Shown here piece by piece: positions 10,731-19,218 of a DNA stretch of 64,000 nt. Positions within the stretch are counted from its first letter, which is position 1, and the number at the start of each line of letters is the position of its first letter. The stretch covers positions 186,001-250,000 of the forward strand of contig JAGKQI010000083.1 of the NCBI GenBank assembly GCA_018806915.1, in the 5' to 3' direction. The translations under genes and the position numbers were made by a program. Source of the DNA: Phytophthora colocasiae. Taxonomy: Eukaryota > Oomycota > Peronosporomycetes > Peronosporales > Peronosporaceae. The notes beneath the pieces were generated by a model. That model did not search any database. It was not told where the DNA came from and saw only the letters and a program-made list of their open reading frames with translations.

Positions 10731-11015
10731 CTACCAGTGTTCACGGAGTTGCTGGTCATCGGTTGCTGCGACGTAGTTTCCAATCAGCACTGGAATATCT
10801 GGAGCCAGACTCTGCATCGGTTCGTACGAGTCCTCGATCGACTGTAGACCTTTCCATCCCACAAGTATCTCAAAGTCACTGATGGCTTCGTTCCATCGAT
10901 GCTCCTTGAGTTCGTTGACAGCGAGCACAATTCCTTGAGAGGCAATATGCTCCAGGAGCTCGTCTGTCACGTCCAAGCTGTCATCAGCATACATCTTGAG
11001 CCGTGAGGCGTGCAC
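10731..11015 (-). pseudogene. Chromodomain tail of Gypsy integrase, cut off by an in-frame stop
   Basis: In the same reading phase as gag-pol, nine bases past its TAA. The 94 residues include EILVGWKGLQSIEDSYEP, the core of a chromodomain with the aromatic and WKG residues expected. In chromoviruses this module steers integration to marked chromatin. The sequence VHASRLKMYAD just before it is the usual end of the integrase GPY/F-type region, so the original protein was continuous and a single substitution to TAA separated the parts, unless readthrough occurs. Confidence 0.8.
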
Positions 11016-11024
11016 GTCAGATTC

Positions 11025-14000
11025 TTAACCAGTGATAAGGTGCTGCACTCGGAAAAAATGCGTATCAGCTCGAACAACGCGGTATGGTCCGACCCATGTA
11101 ACTTGGAGTTTGTTGCCGTGCTTCTCGTCTACTCGAGACCGAAGCACGTAATCACCAACAGTGAAGTTGACAAGACTTTCACCGCGCTGGTGCTTCTTGT
11201 TGAGCAGCCTCTGCTTCAACCTGCGGTCTTCGACGTCCTGGTGCATCTGTTGCAAACTCGTCCGCAGGTCGTTCAGGTAGCTATCGATCTCGTCGCTGGG
11301 TGGAACTTGCTGCATCTTCTGTTTCTCGGGCAAGTAAAATTCCATCAGCGGTGAAGGACATTGTAAACCAGTGAATAGTTCTATCGGTGCACGGTTGCCT
11401 AGCGACGGAACAGCGGTATGGTTGAGGCTGGCCATGATCATTGGGACCAAATACACCCAGTCCTTGTAGCTGATCTTGTAGGACAGAATCATCGCGCGCA
11501 CCACTTGTAGTATGTCACGGTTTACTCGTTCAATCGAACCATTCACCCAGGGGCTATAGGCTGGCGTGAAGGTCTGCTGAGTGCGTAGACGTCGACTGAG
11601 GTCTGCGATCACTTCATTCTTAAAGTGGGTTCCATTGTCGGAAACCCAGAGTGGAGGCAGGCCGAAACGAGAGTACCAATCCAGTAAGGCGTCCACGACG
11701 ACTCGGCTGTCGGCTGTGTCTGCAACCACGAGCTCACAGAAATGTGTCGCATGATCCTTGAGAACAAGTAAATACTTGCTATCTCCATAGCTCTCGCCCA
11801 TATACAGGAAATCGAAATGAAGCACACCATTTCTCGTAGCGCAGTCGATCGTTTCACCCCAAGGGCGGGGTATGATTTTCCCCCCTCGAGAATGCAGACA
11901 TAGCAGGCAATCGCGGAGAAAAGTAGCCACAATATTCGAGAGATGGTCGATAGAGAAAATTCGGCGGAGGTGGTTCACCATCGCGTGGTGGCCCCGGTGT
12001 CCTTGGGCACCACAATGGGCTACAATACAGAGACGTAAAATGAGATCCGCAGCCTCCGGTGGTATCCACACTCGGTCCTCCACTGAAATCAGGCCATCAT
12101 CGGCGCGGACAGCACCGGCTGGAGGCGAAAACTTAGATTGGACGTCCAGTATTTCTGCGAGCGTAGGCCAGACGAATTGATCGTCGTCCAGAGGTCGTAG
12201 AGACGCAACTGCTGGGCGGTCCGGAGATGGTGGTCGGCTGCGGAATGCCTTGAGACTGGCAGGCCGAGCTGTCGACACGTGATTCCCTGCCCATCGAGAA
12301 ATCATGTCGGCCCACACATTATCCACTCCCGGCACATGCTCCACAACATACCTGAAATTCATCATCTTGATCGCCCAGCGTAGTAGTTTACCACGAACAT
12401 GTTTTTTCACATTGTCGGCGGGGGCGAAGACATGGATAAGGTTGCGATGGTCGCAGTACATCCGGAACGGTGTACGGCGGAGAAGTAGATAATCCAGCTT
12501 ATCACAGGCCATGACGATTGGAAATGCCTCCTTCTCAATCACCGTCCAATTGAGTTGGCTGCCACTGAAAGTTCCACTCATGCACTGCAGCAGCTTGTGT
12601 TGTTGTTGCGTGGCGGGCAGCTTTGGGTCAAAATCGTCCACTTGTGTGACGATCACTGCCCAGCCCACGTCGGACGCATCGGTAAACAGACACGTAGTTG
12701 CATTGTCATCGGGGAAATCCAGCGTTGCTGATGATGCGAGCAGTTCCTTGACTTGATCAAACGCCGCTCGTTCTTCTTCGTTGAAGGAGATGTCAATTCC
12801 CGCAGCGGCTCGTCGGGTGCGCTTGGTGCTGGCCAAGGCGTCGTCGAGCTTCTTCTGCAATGGGGCCACATGTCGGGCGTAGTCGGCGAGGCTGTCACGC
12901 ATCCAATTGATTGCGCAGACGAATTGCTGGAGTTCGCCAGCTGTAGTTGGGTACGGCATGGCTCTGAGAGAGTCTATGCGACTCGGATCGTGGCGTACTC
13001 CATCACCGTCAATCAGGCGTCCACACCATTTCACTCGGGTCTCATACAGGCTTGACTTCTTAGCGCTTAGCTTCAGTCCGAACTGGTTGAGAGTAGCGAA
13101 GAGTTCTCCAAGCTTGACTAGATAAGTGTCAATATCTTTTGCGTATAGCAGGAGATCATCAATCCAGATTAGGAGATGCTCGTACAGTAAAGCAGCAAAG
13201 CAGTCCTCCATCGTCTTCTGGAAGAAGATAGGTGCATCACTGCAACCCTGGGGCACGCGTCGTGGAGTGAAGATCTTCTCGTCGGTCATGTAGGATAGGA
13301 ATTCCTGACAGATCTCAGCTAGAGGTAACTGCCAAAACCCTTTGAGGAAATCAAAAAGACCAAAATGTTTCATTCCACGTGCATGTTCCATGACTAGTGA
13401 TAGAATCGGCATCACAGCGGCCATGACTTCAGTCTTGTCGTTCACTGCCCGGTAGTCTGTGGTCTGGCGCAAGTCCATGAGATCGTCAGATTTCTTGACT
13501 GGGAGCACGGGGCTCGACCATCGACTGTTCGGATTCTCGTAAACCAGTCCTAGTTCCACAAGACGAGCGTTAAAGTTGTGAAGGAATTGCCGAATGTGCG
13601 GCGGGTATTTACGAGGCTTACATTTAGCTGGCAGAGCCCCGTTCCGCAGTCGCACTTCGAGTGGCGGCACTTTCGCCGGTGGGTCGCCACGAAGCTCGAG
13701 GCGCCACACATCGTAGGCATGGGCGATAGTGCGCAGTTGTTCCACTTTATCAGCAGGAAATCCGTTCTTCACGGCACGGTCAATCAACCTCTCCACAGCA
13801 GCGAAAATATCGTCATCATCATCACTAGAGCCTGTAGTGCCTTCCGTCACAGGTTCTTCATCTGCTTCCAGCACTATAGGGTCACCACTGGTTTCTCCAT
13901 CATCACGCCGAGCCAGTTGCTCCAGTTGGCGGTGGACGTCAATTCCCAGTAGTGATAGTAGATCGTTGCCAACGATGAACTCATCATCATCCACTTCAAC

Positions 14001-15251
14001 GATCAACACATCCACTGCACCCATCGGTTCAACAGGTCCCACAGCAGTGTGGATCATCAAGTGGAGACATGCCTTACGGTCGGCAGTCACCCAACGAGAA
14101 CCAAATGCTTGGCTTCGGATGGGGATGTCTAGAGTCTTGGCTTCGACACTTGGGTCTAAAGTGCGCAACTGCTCCCAATGAGAAGATCCCATGATCGTAA
14201 AGTCGGATCCACTATCAGGGCAATATGGTAGCTCGAGCACCCCATTAATCGTCACAAATCGATCCGACTTAGGGAGGCATTCACCGAGGCGCTTCAGTCG
14301 CGAACGCTTGGCCTTGTTGGCGGCACGCATCTGCTTCTTCAGCTCCACTTTCTCGGCTTCAGTCGCTTTCGTACAGTTGCTGAGCCAATGCATCTCGTTG
14401 CACTTTGGACATGGGCTTGGCGGTCCTTTAGCAGCAGTAGCTGGTGTTAGCGGTGGTGACGGCTTGCTCGCAGAGTTCCCGGGCGTTGGGCCCGTGGATG
14501 GAGGTTTACCATCACGGTTCCGCTTGTCTCCAGCAGCTGGCTGGTTGGTTGCCGCAGCCTTCTTGCTCTGGGGGTTCTTGGCTCGCCCAGAGTTGTCACG
14601 ATCCTTGTCCTTGCTCTCCTTGAGCCTCAAGAACTGGCGATTATGCTCCTTGGCTTTCTTCAGGATCAACTGGTACAGCAACTTAAGGTTGGTAGCGGCA
14701 GGCTTGTGAGTGAAACGCGTGCATTGCTTCACTTCGTTCCTCAAAGCTTCGGGGTGGAGGCTGGCGATCAGTCGCTTGCACTTCTCCTTTTCTCCGTCGG
14801 CACCTTCGAAGCAGTCCTTCAGTCCGTTCTCACGCATGATCTTCCCGAAGCTGTTGAAATAGTCGATGACACGGGCTTCCACATCACTCTCAGCGAAGTT
14901 GAATCGTAGCTGCTTCTTGAACAGCGCTTTGATGTCTGGGAGGGTGTCGTTCTTGATTCTGGAGATGATGCTCTCGATCTCAGCCGTCAGCATGTCTTCG
15001 GTCACGTGGGCTGAGTCATGGCCCAGTTTCAGCTGGCAGAAAGTGTCCAGCAAGTCGGGGTCGAAAGACTCGATGATGGTCTCGGGCACAGCTTCGTACA
15101 CCTCACCGGTAACGCGGCAGCGTGCACGCAATCTGGCCTCGTACTCGCGACGCTCCTTCTTCCACTTGGTCAGTGCTTCGTGCGAGACGCTCTTGATCTT
15201 GGGCGGAAGAATAGGCGTGAACAACGGCGTGGTACCCGTCGCATCCTGCAT
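11025..15251 (-). CDS. Gypsy gag-pol polyprotein
   Basis: A single open frame of 1408 residues. Residues 1-280 are gag-like, with a Lys/Pro-rich linker. A zinc knuckle CPKCNEMHWLSNC at 281-293 has spacing CX2CX3HX4C, one residue shorter than the usual retroviral knuckle. The protease uses PDSGSDFTIM near 350 (DSG rather than DTG). Reverse transcriptase has FDFLKGFWQLPL and WIDDLLLYA near 700. RNase H has FTDASDVG near 860. Integrase has an HHCC-type N-terminus ending in CLLC and the D, D, E residues in HFDFLYMG, VSDNGTHF and NGSIERVN, near 1145, 1203 and 1237. All catalytic residues I can check are present, so decay is recent. A TAA ends the frame just before the chromodomain. Confidence 0.92.
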   Translation of the reverse strand: MQDATGTTPLFTPILPPKIKSVSHEALTKWKKERREYEARLRARCRVTGEVYEAVPETIIESFDPDLLDTFCQLKLGHDSAHVTEDMLTAEIESIISRIKNDTLPDIKALFKKQLRFNFAESDVEARVIDYFNSFGKIMRENGLKDCFEGADGEKEKCKRLIASLHPEALRNEVKQCTRFTHKPAATNLKLLYQLILKKAKEHNRQFLRLKESKDKDRDNSGRAKNPQSKKAAATNQPAAGDKRNRDGKPPSTGPTPGNSASKPSPPLTPATAAKGPPSPCPKCNEMHWLSNCTKATEAEKVELKKQMRAANKAKRSRLKRLGECLPKSDRFVTINGVLELPYCPDSGSDFTIMGSSHWEQLRTLDPSVEAKTLDIPIRSQAFGSRWVTADRKACLHLMIHTAVGPVEPMGAVDVLIVEVDDDEFIVGNDLLSLLGIDVHRQLEQLARRDDGETSGDPIVLEADEEPVTEGTTGSSDDDDDIFAAVERLIDRAVKNGFPADKVEQLRTIAHAYDVWRLELRGDPPAKVPPLEVRLRNGALPAKCKPRKYPPHIRQFLHNFNARLVELGLVYENPNSRWSSPVLPVKKSDDLMDLRQTTDYRAVNDKTEVMAAVMPILSLVMEHARGMKHFGLFDFLKGFWQLPLAEICQEFLSYMTDEKIFTPRRVPQGCSDAPIFFQKTMEDCFAALLYEHLLIWIDDLLLYAKDIDTYLVKLGELFATLNQFGLKLSAKKSSLYETRVKWCGRLIDGDGVRHDPSRIDSLRAMPYPTTAGELQQFVCAINWMRDSLADYARHVAPLQKKLDDALASTKRTRRAAAGIDISFNEEERAAFDQVKELLASSATLDFPDDNATTCLFTDASDVGWAVIVTQVDDFDPKLPATQQQHKLLQCMSGTFSGSQLNWTVIEKEAFPIVMACDKLDYLLLRRTPFRMYCDHRNLIHVFAPADNVKKHVRGKLLRWAIKMMNFRYVVEHVPGVDNVWADMISRWAGNHVSTARPASLKAFRSRPPSPDRPAVASLRPLDDDQFVWPTLAEILDVQSKFSPPAGAVRADDGLISVEDRVWIPPEAADLILRLCIVAHCGAQGHRGHHAMVNHLRRIFSIDHLSNIVATFLRDCLLCLHSRGGKIIPRPWGETIDCATRNGVLHFDFLYMGESYGDSKYLLVLKDHATHFCELVVADTADSRVVVDALLDWYSRFGLPPLWVSDNGTHFKNEVIADLSRRLRTQQTFTPAYSPWVNGSIERVNRDILQVVRAMILSYKISYKDWVYLVPMIMASLNHTAVPSLGNRAPIELFTGLQCPSPLMEFYLPEKQKMQQVPPSDEIDSYLNDLRTSLQQMHQDVEDRRLKQRLLNKKHQRGESLVNFTVGDYVLRSRVDEKHGNKLQVTWVGPYRVVRADTHFFRVQHLITG

Positions 15252-15421
15252 CGTGATTGGCGGGCTTCACACAGTGATAGGCGATCTTCAAGTAGTGTCG
15301 TCCAAGTACGGCAAGTTGTACCACACGAAGATGAGCGCTTGCACTACTAAAGAATTCTTTGTAGTATTCCCGGGGAAAGTACCAAAAACGCGAACACAAT
15401 CAGTGTGGGAGCTACCCCACA

Positions 15422-15796
15422 GGAACTTGTAGCCGAATGTATTGGAGTTTCTGGAACTTGGCAAATTGAAGAGTCAGGTCCGAGACTGATGCTAACCAGC
15501 TCGTACTCCTGGCGTCCTATCAATCCAAAGGCGTCCCCCTGGAGTAGATGGATAGCCGGATATCACAGAGAAGGCAACATGTAGTTTGGCGTACAAAGTC
15601 CCTAAGGTGCAGTCGGTAAGGCACTGGCAGCCAGACCGATAACATGTAAACGTGCAGCCACTTCAACATCCAGATCATGTACCCACTTGTCTTACCTTGC
15701 CAGCCATCCGATCTTGTAAAGGCATTCCTGGCGGCCGTCAGACACATTGGGGTCATCTGTGATCCTGGACATGTCGTGGGGAAACTTGGACTGCGA
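15422..15796. other. Unassigned end of the 5.6 kb insertion
   Basis: Lies between the presumed Gypsy LTR and the right 40-bp repeat. A minus-strand frame at 15520-15825 is open for 101 codons, but nothing in it is familiar. It could be the remnant of an older element into which the Gypsy element inserted. Confidence 0.35.
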
Positions 15797-15836
15797 GGTA
15801 ACGCCAAGGTAAAATTTCCCGGCATCCACTACACAG
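15797..15836 (+). repeat. 40-bp direct repeat, right member
   Basis: Partner of 10145-10184. Homology to the esterase ends exactly at its inner edge; inside it the sequence is unrelated to the gene. Confidence 0.85.
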
Positions 15837-16247
15837 TCGTTGAAGGGGTTACCATCGGCTCCACGGTCCAAGATGCCGGTGTTGTCAACCGTTGACACCG
15901 GCGTAAAGAGAGCGTCATTGCCAAGTTGGCACTGCAACGCAAAGTTGCACGTGAACTTGTCCGTGCAGGCGCCACCTCCTTGGAAGTAGAGGAGCACCTT
16001 AGACTTGTCTTGCTTCAAGTTTGGGAACACTTGGAAGAAGTACGTCGAACTTGTCTTGAAGGCGGTCGTGTTGTCTGCGTAGTCGTCGAAAGCGCAGCGC
16101 GGGGTAGATGTGGACACTTCCATCCTCTCCTGGGGTGGAAAGTGCGTCGATTGTGCACGTCTCGGAGGGCCCAAACTTGCACTCGGATGCAGTAGTAGCA
16201 ATCACAGGCAGTGCCAAAAGTGACGCCAAGAACTTGGCGATGAACAT
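15797..16247 (-). pseudogene. Pectinacetylesterase (Notum-like) pseudogene, 5' part
   Basis: Begins with a good secretory signal, MFIAKFLASLLALPVIATTA, followed by SECKFGPSETCTI. A further in-frame ATG lies 2 codons upstream, at 16253. Near 16125-16135 the frame must shift to reach STPRCAFDDYADNTTAF, YFFQVFPN and the family motif VLLYFQGGGACTDKFTCNFALQCQ, where LYFQGGGAC forms the oxyanion-hole region. The matching part then stops at NPFNDC and the 40-bp repeat. Together with 9418-10184 this is one secreted esterase gene, damaged by at least two frameshifts and a 5.6 kb insertion. Confidence 0.82.
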
Positions 16248-16253
16248 GATCAC

Positions 16254-17923
16254 AACGAAGAAGAGATGAAGTTGGAGCTAGGCCGCTTTTTCGGGAATGA
16301 GATGTAGTCTGCTGCGATGTCACTCGACTCGACGAGATAGCATAGCAAATTGCACAGGGTTCCCATCGTGGGGAATTGGCATGCCATGCTTATGTAGATA
16401 CGGTAGTACATATCGCTTTATGCCGTGTGGGTTCCGTATTGGTGCACCAGCCGAACAAGCATCCGTGTAGGTACATGTAGTTTCGTACCGCCAGAAATTG
16501 AGGCTCACAATTGAACAATCCAAAGAAGCATCATCAAGATTTACAGGATTATTTAGCATCAAGGTTTCTGATTGATAGACCATATAAAATACTGTAACTG
16601 ATTCAAAAATAGATAAAATATAGCAAGGTACGGAGATCCAAGTTACGTTCTCCTAAAAAATGCATCAACAATTACAAGAACACGAAATAATATTATGTCT
16701 GGTATTTTTGTGGCCAGATTATCCTGTCACAGCCAGTAAAATACTTCTTACATGTATTACGATAGCCACTTGTTAAATTTGGCAACGCATAACCTGTAAA
16801 CACATTGACAGCCAACTTGGCTGCGGCCGATTCCATATCTATTGAGCCCGGGTCCTATTCAAACAACAATAGAAAAAAATTCAACCAAGAGGAACACTAT
16901 CAATACTGGCTAGTAGCATGCCCAGCTTTGCAGTCATATACGGCAGCTAAAAAGACAATCATTTGACCATCTTTAACATGTAAACTTGACGATATGACGA
17001 TAGACCTATACGTTGCACGGTGCAACTTGCACCGGCCTGCTTTTGACATCAATTAATTTGTCTGCTCAAGCAAAAAACCGTAGTGGCGATGTCCATCCGA
17101 ACGAAAGTATAGTGTAGCCTTCGATCTAGCCACTCACCCCCCTCGTCCCAGCAGCAAAATTGGTCAACAAATAATAGGGAAGAAGCGACTTCCTCCTGGC
17201 ACTACAAGGGATTATGAAGACGACTCAATACTAGACAGTTTTGAGGCTTCTGTTACTGTATGGCTCCCAAATGGAAAATGTAGAAGTGATAATGTATTGA
17301 GCAGCTCCTTAGCTCCTGCACTAGCTGCTCTTCTTTGATATGCATGTCCTGCCTGGAGGACATTTGTAAAAGGCAGTGGCAATCTCGGTCCGAGTTACAA
17401 GTCGCAGTGAAGTCAAAGTTCTCCAATTTTGTGTGGGTCACGTCATCTTCTTTAAACGACAATCGTGGATGACTTCACAAAACGTAGCCATGTCACAGAA
17501 GCAAAGAGCAATACCGGTAATCCCGTAGCAACAACGATGCTTCCACCACAAGATTCTCTCGTAAATACAACAACTTGATCCTTGTGAGTTCCAGCAAGGA
17601 CTAGGCACACATCAAGGGGGCAAGAAACCTGCCAAAATCGGTAAATAGACTTCAAATAGGATGTGAATGAGTCTGAAACTCGACAAGCACCGACGGTTTT
17701 CACGGTTAGCACACAACCTACAGCATAATGGCAAGAACGAGTTCAGGATATTTTCCGTTGGACTCTGGTGTTACTGAGTAAGGAAGGATCTCTTTCGGGT
17801 TTTATGTAGACAGATTGACTCGGAAGATCACAATCAATTGCTCCGAGCGAGGTCTTCTACCGCTTCATGAATGGGACGAGGATCGCAGTGTGGAGTAATG
17901 TGCTGATCAATCAAGAAGCCAAG
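16254..17923. other. Spacer without a convincing gene
   Basis: AT-richer than its surroundings, with scattered stops. Short minus-strand frames at 16320-16583, 17253-17462 and 17452-17712 have no recognisable motif, and their splice context is unclear. The last one reads as a hydrophobic segment but cannot be supported as a gene. Confidence 0.45.
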
Positions 17924-18035
17924 GTTGGTATCATCAAACAAGATACCATGTAGGCATCCCCACAAGATGCCACGAACAGCACCGATCGTTTGAAATCTAC
18001 ATTTCATTCCATTCATCACCGCAACTACGTTACCT

Positions 18036-18689
18036 CTAACTAAATACCTCTCCAACTTCTCCCTCCTTTTCACGAAAGCAAGAGGAATCGTATTCACTCG
18101 GACCTGCAAGAGTCGGGCACACACTCATGTCTACCAGCTCACACAGTTTGTCCAGGTCCTCCGGAAACAGAGCCGCTGGCGTGCGGAACGGCTCAAACTC
18201 ACTTGCCACCTCGCGTGGGGATAGGAATTGCGGTGCCAACGACGATTCGTCCAGAAAACCCTTGAAGCCTGACGAAAGCGGAGACATCACTAGCGTCGTG
18301 GTCGATGGCTCCTGCTTCATCGTCATCTGATCGGCAGCCACAGCAGCCAGGTCCGTGACGCTGTCGGTGCTGTTGAGCCGCAGTCGCTTGCGCTTCTCCA
18401 ACCGTCGCTGGTTGCGGTTCGCCTTGGCGCGGTGGAACGCGCACATGCTGTGCAACGCGCCGGTCTTCTTGACTGTGCGCGTCCGCAGGCAGTGCTTGCT
18501 CGGGTAGCGGCACCGTAGCGCAGGATCCGTCGCGATCTCGTGCGGCAATGGCTCCGCCTCCACCAGAATCTCCTCGCCGTCGTCGTCGTGACCCGCGGCC
18601 ACCACACTGGACGCGGCGGACAGAACTGCCTCCGCCACGGGCAACGCGCGCTTCTTGCCGATGGCGTTCGCGGTCATCATGCTCATCAT
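18036..18689 (-). CDS. Small basic protein with Cys/His motif, right copy
   Basis: Counterpart of the gene at 8654-9286, pointing the opposite way. The start MMSMMTANAIGKKRALP, the Cys/His motif (CRYPSKHCL ... MCAFHRAKANRNQRR) and the basic helix are identical. A few changes occur in the S/P-rich half (MSPLSSGF, DLDKLCELV). A deletion of about 25 bases removes the stop used by the other copy, so the last residues become DSSCFREKEGEVGEVFS. Both copies keep the whole motif region open, unlike the transposase beside them, which suggests selection, but the copies may simply be young. Confidence 0.65.
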   Translation of the reverse strand: MMSMMTANAIGKKRALPVAEAVLSAASSVVAAGHDDDGEEILVEAEPLPHEIATDPALRCRYPSKHCLRTRTVKKTGALHSMCAFHRAKANRNQRRLEKRKRLRLNSTDSVTDLAAVAADQMTMKQEPSTTTLVMSPLSSGFKGFLDESSLAPQFLSPREVASEFEPFRTPAALFPEDLDKLCELVDMSVCPTLAGPSEYDSSCFREKEGEVGEVFS

Positions 18690-19218
18690 GTTCGAAAAGA
18701 TCGCGATTTGCACGTTCGTTGCAGTGTGCGCACGAAGTGTCGAATTCAAAAGTGAGTCTTCGGACCGGACTCGACCTGCACGCAGCGCACACGCGATAGA
18801 CACGAACGGCCGGCGTGATCGGAGGCACGAATCGATCTATGACCGCCTTGTGCCACGGTGTACCTTTTGGAATGCCTCCGGCTGGTTAAACCGCCACCTG
18901 CCCTACACTTGAGTTGAGTGCAGTCGCGCGCTGTACATGTACTTGACTCTGCCAGTTGTGTTAACCTGGAGCTCGGTGGCGCGCGACCAGGTGGCCACCG
19001 AAAGCGAGCTAACGCTTGCTTTTCCGCACCGCAGCTGGTGACACCGAGTTGCCTGTATATCGACCGTATCGGGGGCAGCACTGACAAGCAGCCTAGCTCG
19101 CTTGCCTGCTGGAGTCCGACGCTGCTATCGATACTCCCTGCAATTAGCTCGCGCTCGAGTCTCGCCGCAACCGGCCCGTCTGCACGCGGCCAAGAAGCGC
19201 GAAGCAGCGCACTTCAAG

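Larger units (their letters stand above)
10317..15421 (-). mobile_element. Chromodomain Gypsy retrotransposon (chromovirus type), damaged
   Basis: Runs from a possible 5' LTR start at 15421 (TGTGGGG...) through gag-pol and a chromodomain to an accessory frame ending at 10317. Order is gag, zinc knuckle, protease, reverse transcriptase, RNase H, integrase, chromodomain, the Ty3/Gypsy order. Three open frames lie in the same reading phase and are separated by single stops, TAA at 11025-11027 and TAG at 10731-10733. I could not find a 3' copy of the presumed LTR between 10185 and 10317, so the 3' end is probably truncated. The presumed short LTR (about 15296-15421) is a guess from TG...CA ends. 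Confidence 0.85.

Noticed and set aside
15296..15421. Possible 125-bp Gypsy LTR
   Set aside because: Has TG...CA ends, but no second copy was found at the 3' side and no clear primer-binding site, so it is not listed as a separate feature.
10145..15836. Reading the 40-bp repeats as an LTR target-site duplication
   Set aside because: Far longer than the 4-6 bp made by LTR integrases, and the inner borders do not show LTR ends.
17253..17712. Two small minus-strand frames, one hydrophobic
   Set aside because: No recognised family, no supported splice join, no start context; left as spacer.
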